Source of the DNA: Actinacidiphila guanduensis
GTDB taxonomy: Bacteria > Actinomycetota > Actinomycetes > Streptomycetales > Streptomycetaceae
Assembly: GCF_900103985.1 (NCBI RefSeq)
Contig: NZ_FNIE01000006.1
Span: 186,001 to 250,000 of the forward strand
Reading direction: 5' to 3'
Length of the DNA stretch: 64,000 nucleotides
The translations under genes were made by a program, and so were the position numbers. Position 1 is the first letter of the stretch; every line of letters begins with the position of its first letter. Below the pieces are notes generated by a model. That model searched no databases. It was not told the origin of the DNA and saw nothing but the letters and a program-made list of their open reading frames with translations. This document shows, one piece after another, positions 1 through 8,041 of this stretch.

Positions 1-145
1 ATACGCGGGTGTCACCCTGCCGAACGAGGCGTCGGTCCGCCTCCACGAACGGTTCGGATTCCGCCGCGTGGGCCTCTACCAGGAGGTGGGCCGCAAGTTC
101 GGTCGCTATCACGACGTGGCGTGGTACGAAAAGCAGCTCCCCTGA
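1..145 (+). CDS. GNAT-family N-acetyltransferase, C-terminal fragment (phosphinothricin acetyltransferase-like)
   Basis: Only the last 47 residues are in the window; the gene begins to the left and its stop codon is at 143-145. The visible part reads AGVTLPNEASVRLHERFGF and then VGRKFGRYHDVAWYEK. This is the typical end of GNAT acetyltransferases of the phosphinothricin (Pat/Bar) type, where an N-E-x-S-x-x-L-H-E-x-x-G-F segment completes the acetyl-CoA fold and a G-R-x-H-D-V-x-W strand follows. Substrate cannot be told from this fragment, and many chromosomal members act on methionine sulfoximine or unknown amines. Confidence 0.8.
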   Translation, partial: YAGVTLPNEASVRLHERFGFRRVGLYQEVGRKFGRYHDVAWYEKQLP

Positions 146-203
146 TGATCACATCCGACCGTCACCCGGCCGGGAACGGCCGCCCAGCGACCCGCGGCCG
201 TAT

Positions 204-253
204 TTGAAGCTTCAAGCACATGGTACCGTCGGACCATACGCTTGAATGTTCAA
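204..253. promoter_or_regulatory. Two MarR-type operators TTGAA-NN-TTCAA before the dioxygenase gene
   Basis: Two dyads lie just upstream of the gene at 266: TTGAAGCTTCAA (204-215) and TTGAATGTTCAA (242-253), the latter flanked by C and G to give CTTGAA-TG-TTCAAG. The first is placed like a -35 region and the second would cover the transcription start, with a possible -10 CATACG at 235-240 between them. The same dyad overlaps the promoter of the MarR gene at 4566, so that MarR protein is the obvious candidate repressor (inference). Confidence 0.65.
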
Positions 254-265
254 GGAGGGTGCGCG

Positions 266-1051
266 ATGACCACGGCAGCACCGGAGCGCATGCCTGCGCT
301 CTACCTCTCGCACGGCGCGCCACCGCTCGCCGACGACCCCGTGTGGCCGGGCGAGCTCGCCGCCTGGGCCGCGGACCTGCCGCGCCCCAAGGCGATCCTG
401 ATGGTGTCCGCCCACTGGGAGGAGGCACCGCTCGCCATTGGCGCGACCGCCCCCGTCCCCCTGGTGTACGACTTCTGGGGCTTCCCCGAGCACTACTACC
501 GGGTGACCTACGACGCTCCCGGTGCGCCGCAGCTGGCCGCCCAGGTACGGGGCCTGCTGCGCGGCGCCGGTCGCCCTGTGCAGGACGTCCCCGACCGCGG
601 CCTGGACCACGGCGCCTACGTGCCGCTGGTCGAGATGTTCCCCGCCGCGGACATCCCCGTGCTGCAGATCTCCATGCCCACCCTGGAGCCGCAGGAACTC
701 ATGGCGATCGGGCGGCGGCTCGCGCCCCTTCGTGACGAGGGCGTGCTCATCGTGGGCAGCGGGTTCTTCACGCACAACCTGGCGGCGCTGCGCCACGGCG
801 GAGCGCAGCCGCCTACCTGGTCGGCGGAGTTCGACGACTGGGGCAGCCGCGCGCTGCAGGCGCAGGACGTGGACGCCCTGCTCGACTTCCGCCACGCCGC
901 CCCGGCCGGGCGGCTCGCCCACCCGCGCACGGAACACTTCGCGCCGCTGTTCGTTACGCTCGGCGCCGCCGAGTCCGAACTCGGCAGTCACAGGAGCATC
1001 ATCGACGGTTTCTGGATGGGCCTGGCCAAGCGCTCCGTCCAGTTCGGCTGA
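266..1051 (+). CDS. Class III extradiol ring-cleavage dioxygenase (4,5-DOPA dioxygenase/YgiD-like)
   Basis: A 261-residue cytoplasmic enzyme of the LigB/DODA family, which cleaves catechol-type rings next to the hydroxyls using a metal ion. Expected histidine motifs are visible in order: YLSHGAPPL near the N-terminus, VSAHWEE, LDHGAYVPL in the middle and GSGFFTHNL toward the end. Length matches bacterial YgiD. ATG 266 is chosen because AAGGAGGG sits 7-14 bases before it; an in-frame GTG/ATG further up would run through the operator at 242-253. The gene is followed after 19 bases by a lipoprotein gene and is preceded by two MarR-type operators, suggesting induction by a phenolic compound. The true substrate is unknown. 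Confidence 0.88.
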   Translation: MTTAAPERMPALYLSHGAPPLADDPVWPGELAAWAADLPRPKAILMVSAHWEEAPLAIGATAPVPLVYDFWGFPEHYYRVTYDAPGAPQLAAQVRGLLRGAGRPVQDVPDRGLDHGAYVPLVEMFPAADIPVLQISMPTLEPQELMAIGRRLAPLRDEGVLIVGSGFFTHNLAALRHGGAQPPTWSAEFDDWGSRALQAQDVDALLDFRHAAPAGRLAHPRTEHFAPLFVTLGAAESELGSHRSIIDGFWMGLAKRSVQFG

Positions 1052-1070
1052 GAAGAAGGACGCCACCCAC

Positions 1071-1685
1071 ATGCAGAAACGACGCATCCTGACCGGCGCG
1101 GCCGTCATGAGCGGGGCAGCGCTGTTGCTCGCGGCCTGCGGGTCCGGCAGCGGCAAGTCGGCGGGCTCCGGCCATGCGGCCGACGGGACGGACAGCAAGG
1201 CCACCGCCTCAAGCGTGCTGTGGCCCGCTCCCGCTGACGCCTCGGCGCAGGTGAAGGCCGCGGGACTGCCCATGCTCGGGCAGGAGGGCCAGGTGCTGCA
1301 CATCCACAGCCATCTGGACGTCTTCGTGGACGGCAAAGCGGTCACGGTCCCCGCCGAGGTCGGCATCGACGAGGCCAGGCAGCAGATCAGCCCGCTGCAC
1401 ACCCATGACACCTCAGGGGTGGTGCACATCGAGTCGCCGGTGAAGAAGGACTTCACGCTCGGGGAGTTCATGACCGAGTGGAACGTGCCGATCACCAAGG
1501 ACGCGCTCGGCCCGCTGAAGACCGGCGGCGGCAAGGAACTTCGGGTGTACGCCGACGGCAAGCAGTGGTCGGGCAACCCGGCGGACCTGAAGCTGGCCGC
1601 GCACGAGGAGATCGCCGTGGTCTACGGCGCCGCGAACGAGCAGGTGAAGGTGCCCGCCTCCTACAACTGGCCCGAGGGCCTGTAG
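1071..1685 (+). CDS. Predicted secreted lipoprotein with histidine-rich motifs
   Basis: A 204-residue protein with a lipoprotein signal: MQKRR, a hydrophobic stretch, and the lipobox LLLAAC with the lipid-bearing Cys at about residue 22, followed by a Gly/Ser linker. The mature part has HIHSHLDVFVDG and PLHTHDTSGVVHIES, so clustered histidines could bind a metal. I recognise the pattern from actinobacterial hypothetical lipoproteins but know no function. ATG 1071 follows AGAAGAAGGA. It lies 19 bases after the dioxygenase and probably shares its transcript, so it may belong to the same MarR response (inference). A strong hairpin follows at 1840-1891. Confidence 0.8.
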   Translation: MQKRRILTGAAVMSGAALLLAACGSGSGKSAGSGHAADGTDSKATASSVLWPAPADASAQVKAAGLPMLGQEGQVLHIHSHLDVFVDGKAVTVPAEVGIDEARQQISPLHTHDTSGVVHIESPVKKDFTLGEFMTEWNVPITKDALGPLKTGGGKELRVYADGKQWSGNPADLKLAAHEEIAVVYGAANEQVKVPASYNWPEGL

Positions 1686-1839
1686 GGCGTCCACGCAGCG
1701 GTGTAAGAACCGTGCTCCAGGACAACTGCCCTTACCTGCCGCCAAGGGCGCCGGTTCCGCTCCCCTTGCGGCCGGCGCCTTCTGACCGGCGCCTTGCAAC
1801 CCTTGCGACCATCGCCCTGTGACGCGGGCCGGCACACGA

Positions 1840-1891
1840 ACGGCAGGTCCCCGCCACTTCCGGTGTTCCGGTGGTGGCGGGGACCTGCCGT
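1840..1891. terminator. Bidirectional rho-independent-type hairpin
   Basis: A perfect 18-bp stem: ACGGCAGGTCCCCGCCAC at 1840-1857 pairs with its complement at 1874-1891 around a 16-base loop. It lies between the convergent lipoprotein gene (ends 1685) and the MFS gene (ends 1931), so it can stop transcription from both sides. There is no clear U-tract, as is usual in streptomycetes. Confidence 0.8.
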
Positions 1892-1930
1892 TGTGGTGCC
1901 GCGTACGCGGCGGCGGTCAGTGCGCTGGGG

Positions 1931-3439
1931 TCAGTGCACGATCACCGGGACGGCCATGTCCTCGACCGAGCCGTCGCCCTCGGCGCGCTCGGCGTGGTTC
2001 TGGACCTCGGCGTTGATCAGGACGAACGCCAGAACCGAGGCCAGGATCAGGATGCCCATCGCCACGTAGATGGCGACCGAGTAGCCGTGGACGTTGCCCT
2101 CGTTGACGAAGAGGACGTTCTTCATGTCCGCCGGGCTGTGCGTGTGCGACTTGAACCAGGAGGTGGTCGCACTGGCCGCCAGGGTGTTCAGCAGGGCGGT
2201 GCCGATGGAGCCGCCCACCTGCTGCGAGGTGTTCACCATGGCGGACGCCACACCGGCGTCCTCCGGGCGCACACCGTGCGTGGCCAGGCTCATGGCGGGC
2301 ATGAACGCCGAGCCCATGCCGAGGCCCATGAGCACCAGGCCGGGCAGCAGCACCTCGGCGTAGCTGGAGTCGACCTTGATCTGCGCCAGGATGGCCATGC
2401 CGACGGCGGCGACCATGAAGCCGGGAGCCATCAGCAGGCGCGGGCGCACCCGGAGCATCAGGCGCGCGCCGATCTGCGTGGAGCCGACGATCATGCCGGC
2501 CACCATGGGCAGGAAGGCGAAGCCGGACTTCAGCGCGGAGTACCCCTGGACCTGCTGCAGGTAGTACGTCAGGAACAGGAACAGGCCGAACATGCCGATG
2601 ATGGCCAGGCCGAGCGACAGGTAGACGCCGCCGCGGTTGCGTTCGGTGACGACGCGCAGCGGCAGCAACGGCGCCTTGACCCGGCCCTCCACCACGGCGA
2701 ACGCGGCGAGCAGCACCACGGAGGCGACGAACAGGCCGATCGTCACACCGGCGGCCCAGCCGTCGGACTCGGCGCGGCTGAACCCGTACACCAGGGCGAC
2801 CAGGCCAGCGCTGGCCAGGACGACGCCCGGGATGTCGAGACGGTTGCGGTTGCGGCCCTGGGCTGGCTCGTGGATGTAGGCGATGGCGCCGAGGACGGCG
2901 ACGATAGCGAAGGCGATGTTGACGAAGAGCACCCAGCGCCAGTTCAGGTACTCGGTCAGGACGCCGCCAAGGATGAGGCCGACGGCCGCACCCGCGCCCG
3001 CGATGGCGCCGTAGACGCCGAACGCCTTGGCCCGTTCCTTGGCGTCGGTGAACGTCACCGCCAGCAGGGACAGCGCGGCGGGGGCGAGGAGGGCGCCGAA
3101 GACGCCCTGGAGGCCGCGGGCGCCGAGAAGCATCGCGGGGTTCACCGCGGCGCCGCCGAGGGCGGAGGCGGCCGCGAAACCGAGCAGGCCCACGATGAAG
3201 GCGTTCTTGCGCCCCCACAGGTCGGCGATGCGCCCGCCGAAGAGCAGCAGGCCGCCGAAGGCGAGGGTGTAGGCGGTGATCACCCACTGGCGGTCGCCGT
3301 TGGAGATGCCGAGGTCCTTCTGGGCGGACGGCAGCGCGATGTTCACCACGGTGGCGTCCAAGACGACCATCAGCTGGGCGAGCGCGATGAATATCAGCGC
3401 TGTCCAGCGCTTCGGGTCCGGCTGGAGATTGTCAGGCAT
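1931..3439 (-). CDS. DHA2-family MFS multidrug transporter (14 TM, EmrB/QacA type)
   Basis: About 502 residues with 14 predicted membrane spans. Family hallmarks include QLMVVLDATVVNIALPSAQ in TM1, the motif-A-like GGRIADLWGRK, GALLAPAALSLL, and the motif-C-like GPLLGG region appearing here as AVGLILGGVLTEY. It should exchange protons for a lipophilic drug. The ATG at 3439 is chosen because it aligns with the sister pump at 6055-7581; a GTG at 3451 is possible, and neither has a good Shine-Dalgarno. A TetR gene lies upstream on the same strand (3704-4357), and two tandem 17-bp repeats stand in the 264-base gap, a likely operator. The protein is about half identical by eye to the second MFS pump. 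Confidence 0.88.
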   Translation of the reverse strand: MPDNLQPDPKRWTALIFIALAQLMVVLDATVVNIALPSAQKDLGISNGDRQWVITAYTLAFGGLLLFGGRIADLWGRKNAFIVGLLGFAAASALGGAAVNPAMLLGARGLQGVFGALLAPAALSLLAVTFTDAKERAKAFGVYGAIAGAGAAVGLILGGVLTEYLNWRWVLFVNIAFAIVAVLGAIAYIHEPAQGRNRNRLDIPGVVLASAGLVALVYGFSRAESDGWAAGVTIGLFVASVVLLAAFAVVEGRVKAPLLPLRVVTERNRGGVYLSLGLAIIGMFGLFLFLTYYLQQVQGYSALKSGFAFLPMVAGMIVGSTQIGARLMLRVRPRLLMAPGFMVAAVGMAILAQIKVDSSYAEVLLPGLVLMGLGMGSAFMPAMSLATHGVRPEDAGVASAMVNTSQQVGGSIGTALLNTLAASATTSWFKSHTHSPADMKNVLFVNEGNVHGYSVAIYVAMGILILASVLAFVLINAEVQNHAERAEGDGSVEDMAVPVIVH

Positions 3440-3494
3440 GAGTGTTCTCACAAAAGGATGCGGAGTGACAGGACGTGGGGACGTTTGTCAGTGA

Positions 3495-3528
3495 GGTGTT
3501 ACTGGTCCGGCGGTGTTACTGGTCCGGC
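3495..3528. repeat. Exact tandem 17-bp repeat, possible regulator site
   Basis: GGTGTTACTGGTCCGGC occurs twice back to back (3495-3511 and 3512-3528), 56-89 bases before the MFS start. On the minus strand each copy contains ACCAGTAAC, and a related CCAGTACCAGTC lies at 3684-3696 beside a TATAGC -10-like box. The head-to-tail arrangement suggests an operator for the adjacent TetR protein. Confidence 0.5.
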
Positions 3529-3703
3529 AGCACATCGAGGCCGTGACCCGGGCCGGCGTCGAGGAGGCGAGCGGTCTCCTGGGAGGTCGGGGGGGCATGT
3601 ACGGCGCCGGATCGTGCCCGGGGCCGCTTTGCTGGGTCGCCGAGGGCGGCCGCGCGAGCGGCGAAGTGCCCAACGCTATAACCCGACTGGTACTGGGTGC
3701 GAT

Positions 3704-4357
3704 CTATTTGTGGCAGCCTTTCAGGTCCTCCAGGGTCGCGGCGGTCCCCTCGAGCGTCGAGCGCGCGGGTGCGCGCAGGCCGTCGAGGAAGAGTTGCAGG
3801 TGGCGCTGGACGAATCGGTCGAAGCCGATGGCGCAGACGCCCGGCAGCGGCCGGGTGAGCTGGGTCAGCGCGACCATGAGGTCGCCGACCGCCACATCGG
3901 TGCGCAGCTGTCCGGCGTCCTGGGCGCGGGTCATGAGTGCGGTGGTCGCGCGCTGCAGGCTCTCGGTGGCCTGCGCGACCTCGGGGTCGTGGCCGTCGAA
4001 GGTGTCGGACACCATGGGGCACAAGGCGCCCACACGCTCTTCGGCGGCTTGGAAGACGAAGCGCTCCAGGGCGCCGAATGGGTCGGGCTCCTCGGCAAGT
4101 GCCTCGGCGCGCTGCGTGATGCGGCGCATCACGGCGAGGGCGACCTGGCGGATGAGCTCGCCGCGGTCGCTGAAGTGGCGGTAGAGCGTGGCGTTGCCGA
4201 CGCCGGCACGTCTGGCGACCTCGTCGAGGGGGACGTCGGGGCCGTACTCCACAATGGCCTCGCAGGCCGCGTTGACGATGCGCTCGCGGTTGCGGGAGGC
4301 GTCCGCGCGCAGGCGCATGGTGCGCGGGCGGGCGGGGGCGGTGACGTCGAGGGTCAC
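3704..4357 (-). CDS. TetR-family transcriptional regulator
   Basis: A 217-residue regulator. The N-terminal helix-turn-helix is clear at about residues 20-70: RERIVNAACEAIVEYG, then VPLDEVARRAGVGNATLYRHFSDRGEL. The C-terminal ligand domain resembles the SCO-type TetR_C proteins with VCAIGFDRFVQRHLQLFLDGLR. The GTG start at 4357 follows GGAAAGGAG, an ideal ribosome site. It lies upstream of and in the same direction as the MFS gene, so local repression of that pump is likely. The ligand is unknown. Confidence 0.9.
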   Translation of the reverse strand: MTLDVTAPARPRTMRLRADASRNRERIVNAACEAIVEYGPDVPLDEVARRAGVGNATLYRHFSDRGELIRQVALAVMRRITQRAEALAEEPDPFGALERFVFQAAEERVGALCPMVSDTFDGHDPEVAQATESLQRATTALMTRAQDAGQLRTDVAVGDLMVALTQLTRPLPGVCAIGFDRFVQRHLQLFLDGLRAPARSTLEGTAATLEDLKGCHK

Positions 4358-4530
4358 AGCGGTCTCCTTTCCGCGGCGGGCCCGGGCGGCCGGTCGGCTC
4401 CTGGGGTGCGAGGCGTTGCCCGAAACGGGTGACGACTCCCCGTTTCGCCTTCGACTGTGAAACGGGGAGTCGGTCCCCGCATATTTCCCTCGGCGGAGTG
4501 ATGTGCATCACACATTTCGCGAGCATTTTA

Positions 4531-4559
4531 TTGAATCTTCAAAAGTTTCCCCTTATGCT
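4531..4559 (+). promoter_or_regulatory. Leaderless promoter with overlapping MarR operator
   Basis: TTGAAT (4531-4536) and TATGCT (4554-4559) are 17 bases apart and form a good -35/-10 pair. Seven bases after the -10 comes the ATG at 4566, so the transcript probably starts at the start codon. The dyad TTGAATCTTCAA (4531-4542) covers the -35 box, as expected for self-repression by the MarR protein. Confidence 0.7.
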
Positions 4560-4565
4560 GAGCTT

Positions 4566-5042
4566 ATGAAGTGGCTGAGCACCGAGGAGCAGGCGGCCTG
4601 GCGGGCGTTCCTGCACGCGACGACGCTGCTGGAGGACCACCTCGACCGCCAGCTGCAGCGCGACGCCGGCATGCCGCACATGTACTACGCCCTCCTCAGC
4701 ACACTGTCGGAGACGCCCGGGCGGCGGATGAGGATGACCGAGCTCGCCGAGAAGACGAAGATCACCCGGTCCCGGCTCTCCCACGCGGTCGCGCGCCTGG
4801 AGGGCAACGGCTGGCTGCGGCGCGAGAGCTGCCCTTCCGACCGGCGCGGTCAGATCGCCGTATTGACGGACGCCGGCTACGAGGAACTGGTGCGCACCGC
4901 GCCCGGCCACGTCACCGCCGTGCGCACAGCGATCTTCGACCGGCTGTCACCCGATCAGGTGAAGCAGCTCGGCGAGATCTCGCAGATCATCGCCGATGGG
5001 CTGCACGAGCCGGAAGGCGCCGACGTCCCCTGGCTGCGCTAG
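4566..5042 (+). CDS. MarR-family transcriptional regulator
   Basis: A 158-residue winged-helix regulator. The wHTH is at about residues 50-105: GRRMRMTELAEKTKITRSRLSHAVARLEGNGWLRRE, followed by the wing SDRRGQIAVLTDAG. Flanking helices would form the dimer. The open frame extends upstream to 4503, but ATG 4566 is preferred because the promoter and operator occupy the upstream part and the mRNA looks leaderless. The TTGAA-NN-TTCAA site over its promoter recurs before the dioxygenase (266) and the flavin monooxygenase (11230), so the protein may control an aromatic- or electrophile-response regulon. It converges with the ABC ATPase gene. Confidence 0.88.
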   Translation: MKWLSTEEQAAWRAFLHATTLLEDHLDRQLQRDAGMPHMYYALLSTLSETPGRRMRMTELAEKTKITRSRLSHAVARLEGNGWLRRESCPSDRRGQIAVLTDAGYEELVRTAPGHVTAVRTAIFDRLSPDQVKQLGEISQIIADGLHEPEGADVPWLR

Positions 5043-5111
5043 CGGACCACCGGCCCGCCGGACAGGGCCGTACAGGAATCCGGACGGCGGACCTGACGGC
5101 CATCGGTCGGT

Positions 5112-5936
5112 TCAGCTGCGGCCGGAGCGTGCCAGCCAGCGGCCCTCGTGGCGGCTGACCTCGATGGGGCGGCCGAAGCACCTGGTCATCTGCTCGCCGG
5201 TGAGCACCTCCTGTGCCGCTCCGGACGCGAGCACCCGGCCCTCCTTCAGGAGCAGCACGTGGCCGATCGAGGGCGAGAGCTCCTCCAGGTGGTGGGTGAC
5301 GGTGATCGTCGCCAGCTCCGGGCGGGTGAGCGCCAGGCGGTGCATGGCGTCGATGAGGTCCTCGCGCGAGGGCAGGTCGAGGGCGTTGAACGGTTCGTCG
5401 AGCAGCAGCAGGGACGGGTCCGCCATGAGGGCGCGCGCCACCAGGATGCGGGCGCGCTGGCCGCCGGAGCAGACGCCGAACGGCCGCTCGGCGAGGTCCT
5501 TGATCTCCAGTTCGGCCAGCAGTTCCTCCGCGCGCTGCCGCACCTCGTCGTCGTACTTCCGCCACAGGGGCTGGACGGTGCCGGTGTGACCGGTCAGGAC
5601 GACGGTGCGCGCCGCGGCATCCTGGGGCACCTTCTGCGCCGAGGAGACCAGGCCGATGTGGGCGCGCAGCTCGCGAACATCGACGCGGCCCAAGCGGTGG
5701 CCGAGGACTTCGACGGAACCGGTGGTCGGGTGCATCAACGCGCCGATCATCCGAAGAACGGTGGTCTTGCCGGCGCCGTTGGCACCCAGCAGCGCCCAGT
5801 GCTCACCCGAGCGCACCGTCCAGGTGATGTCGTCGAGGATGACCTGACCGGTGGTGTAGCGGCGGACGCTCACTCCGTCGAGTGATGCGACGGTCTTGGG
5901 CGACCGGCCCGGCTCCTGGATACCGTTCACTGCCAT
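5112..5936 (-). CDS. Stand-alone ABC transporter ATP-binding protein (YlmA/ModF-like)
   Basis: A single 274-residue nucleotide-binding domain. It has Walker A GANGAGKTT, signature CSGGQRARI, Walker B LLLLDEP and the switch histidine in VTHHLEELSP. No permease or binding-protein gene lies nearby, which fits the YlmA/ModF-like class of orphan ATPases whose partner is unknown. The gene ends 70 bases from the convergent MarR gene. The ATG at 5936 lacks a strong ribosome site, so the start is less certain than the identity. Confidence 0.85.
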   Translation of the reverse strand: MAVNGIQEPGRSPKTVASLDGVSVRRYTTGQVILDDITWTVRSGEHWALLGANGAGKTTVLRMIGALMHPTTGSVEVLGHRLGRVDVRELRAHIGLVSSAQKVPQDAAARTVVLTGHTGTVQPLWRKYDDEVRQRAEELLAELEIKDLAERPFGVCSGGQRARILVARALMADPSLLLLDEPFNALDLPSREDLIDAMHRLALTRPELATITVTHHLEELSPSIGHVLLLKEGRVLASGAAQEVLTGEQMTRCFGRPIEVSRHEGRWLARSGRS

Positions 5937-6054
5937 GCGGAAACGTTAGCTGTATCCGCCACCTTCCGTCGGTGCGTTCCGCGATGTGGATCGCCGCAGC
6001 TCGCAGAGGGTGCGGACTGCTGGGATGGCAGCCGTCGGACACCGGACCGGCGGT

Positions 6055-7581
6055 TCACACGGGTGGTGCGGCGCCCGCTCCCTCCGAGGACGACAGGCTC
6101 TTGGGGACGCCCGGGCGGTAGAGCAGCACCGTGACCAGGAAGCCGACGGCGAAGAAGGCGGCCGACCACCAGTAGGCGGTGGAGTAGCTGTGCAGCTGCG
6201 CCTGGGCGGCGATCCCGGGGGTCGGGCGGTGGTCGGCGATGTAGCGGCTGGCCGCACTGGTGGCCAGGGTGTTCAGCAGTGAGGTGCCGATCGAGCCGCC
6301 GACCTGCTGCGAGGTGTTCACCATGGCGGAGGCCACGCCGGCGTCGTTCGGCTGGACGCCCGCGGTGGCGAGGTTCATGCCGGTGGCGAAGATCATGCCG
6401 AGTCCGAGGCCCAGCAGGAGCAGCGGTGGCAGGACGTGGGCGGGGTAGGTGCTGTTCGCGTCCAGGGCGGTCAGCCAGGCCATGGCCCCCGCGGACAGCA
6501 GCATGCCGGTGGGGACGATCGGCTTGGCACCGAACCTGGGCACCAGGACGTTGGTCGTCGTCACCGAGGTCGCCATGATGACGGCGACCATCGGCAGGAA
6601 GGCGATCCCGGTGATCACCGGGGAGTACGACAGTGTGCGTTGCAGGTAGTACGTCAGGAACAGGAACACGCCGAACATGCCGGCGCCCGAGATGAACATG
6701 GCCAGGTACGAGGCGCCGCGGTCGCGGTCCCCGACGACTCGCATCGGCAGCAGGGGGTGCTGGGCCCGTCGCTGCCACCACACGAAGACCATCAGCAGGA
6801 TCGCCCCGGCCACCAGGAAGCCCCATGTGGTGACCGCGCCCCAGCTGTGCTGCTGGGCGTCGGAGAAGCCGTAGACGATGCCGAACAGGCCCGCGGAGAC
6901 GACGATCGTGCCGGGGATGTCGAGGCTGGGGCGGTTCGGCGGGATGCCGGGGTGCAGCAGGCGCATACCGCCGACGAAGGCGAGGAAGGCGAAGATCAGA
7001 TTGACGTACAGGCACCAGCGCCAGTCCAGGTACTCGGTGAGGATGCCGCCGAGCAGCAGTCCGACCGCGCCGCCCGCGCCGGCGATCGCTCCGTAGATGC
7101 CGAATGCCTTGGCGCGCTCTCTGGCGTCGGTGAACGTCGTCGTCAGCAGCGACAGCGCTGCCGGGGCGAGCAGGGCGCCGAACATGCCCTGCAGCGCGCG
7201 GGCCGTGATCAGCACCTCGAAGCTGGGGGCCGCTCCGCCGATCGCGGAGGCGCCCGCGAAGCCGACCAGACCGGTCAGGAACGTCCGCTTGCGTCCGAAG
7301 AGGTCGGCGAGGCGGCCGCCGAGCAGCAGCAGGGAGCCGAAGGCGAGGGCGTAGGCGGTGATGACCCACTGCCGGTTGCCGTTGGAGAACCCCAGGTCCT
7401 GCTGGGCGGAGGGGAGGGCGATGTTCACGATGGTCGCGTCCAGGACGACCATCAGCTGCGCGAGGGCGACGACGCCGAGCACCCACCATCGCTGCGCCGG
7501 GGCCTCCTGGTCGCGGCGGCTGCTCCCCTTGGGGCCGCCGACCGCTGATGCTGTGGAGGTGTCCTGGGTGCCACGGGCCAT
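6055..7581 (-). CDS. DHA2-family MFS multidrug transporter, second copy
   Basis: A 508-residue 14-span pump closely resembling the one at 1931-3439; both share QLMVVLDAT-VNIALPSAQ, NRQWVITAYALAFG and GVASAMVNTSQQVGGSIGT. The C-terminal tail is a short charged segment. The open frame continues to 7791, but ATG 7581 is preceded by AAGGAGACC and gives the same N-terminus as its paralogue. No regulator gene is immediately adjacent. Proton-coupled drug export is expected; the substrate is unknown. Confidence 0.88.
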   Translation of the reverse strand: MARGTQDTSTASAVGGPKGSSRRDQEAPAQRWWVLGVVALAQLMVVLDATIVNIALPSAQQDLGFSNGNRQWVITAYALAFGSLLLLGGRLADLFGRKRTFLTGLVGFAGASAIGGAAPSFEVLITARALQGMFGALLAPAALSLLTTTFTDARERAKAFGIYGAIAGAGGAVGLLLGGILTEYLDWRWCLYVNLIFAFLAFVGGMRLLHPGIPPNRPSLDIPGTIVVSAGLFGIVYGFSDAQQHSWGAVTTWGFLVAGAILLMVFVWWQRRAQHPLLPMRVVGDRDRGASYLAMFISGAGMFGVFLFLTYYLQRTLSYSPVITGIAFLPMVAVIMATSVTTTNVLVPRFGAKPIVPTGMLLSAGAMAWLTALDANSTYPAHVLPPLLLLGLGLGMIFATGMNLATAGVQPNDAGVASAMVNTSQQVGGSIGTSLLNTLATSAASRYIADHRPTPGIAAQAQLHSYSTAYWWSAAFFAVGFLVTVLLYRPGVPKSLSSSEGAGAAPPV

Positions 7582-8041
7582 GACGTGGGTCTCCTTAGGC
7601 GCGAACGCGCGTCCCCCCGGCTCCTCCACGCTAGGCGCAGGTTCGCCGGCCTGCCATCCGAGATGGGTGACGGCCATCCGGGGCGGCTTCGGCGGCCGCC
7701 CTGGCGGCGTACTGGCGCCCGCGACCGCCATCGGGTGACCGTCCCTGGTGGCGATGACGGTCGCGGAGCGGTCGGCCGCGCGGCGACCCATCGGTGCGGA
7801 CCGACCGCCGCCGGCCCGGTGAGGGACCGGGCCTGCGGCACCGACAAAACGATCATTAACCGTCCGTCCCGGTGACCAACCCCGCCCCGCCGCGTGTCAC
7901 CTGACCGGCCCGCCCTGATGGGCGCGCCCGCAGTCCGGGGTGTACGCGCCGCCCGGACGTACCAACACGGCGCGCGCTCGCCGCCGGGAGGCCGTTTTCT
8001 GATGATCACAGCAACGTCTCCGGTGTCGAGGGAGTGCACGC
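7582..8041. other. Divergent intergenic region, no gene seen
   Basis: These 460 bases lie between the minus-strand MFS pump and the plus-strand membrane protein, so they carry both promoters. I see no convincing reading frame, dyad or RNA. Only ribosome sites at both edges are clear: AAGGAG for the pump and GAGGGAG for 8042. Confidence 0.5.

Noticed and set aside
1871..4432. An 853-codon open frame on the plus strand
   Set aside because: It runs antisense across the MFS and TetR genes, with composition typical of a mirror frame in GC-rich DNA (His/Asp/Gly/Gln-rich, no domain). The minus-strand genes have clear families and ribosome sites.
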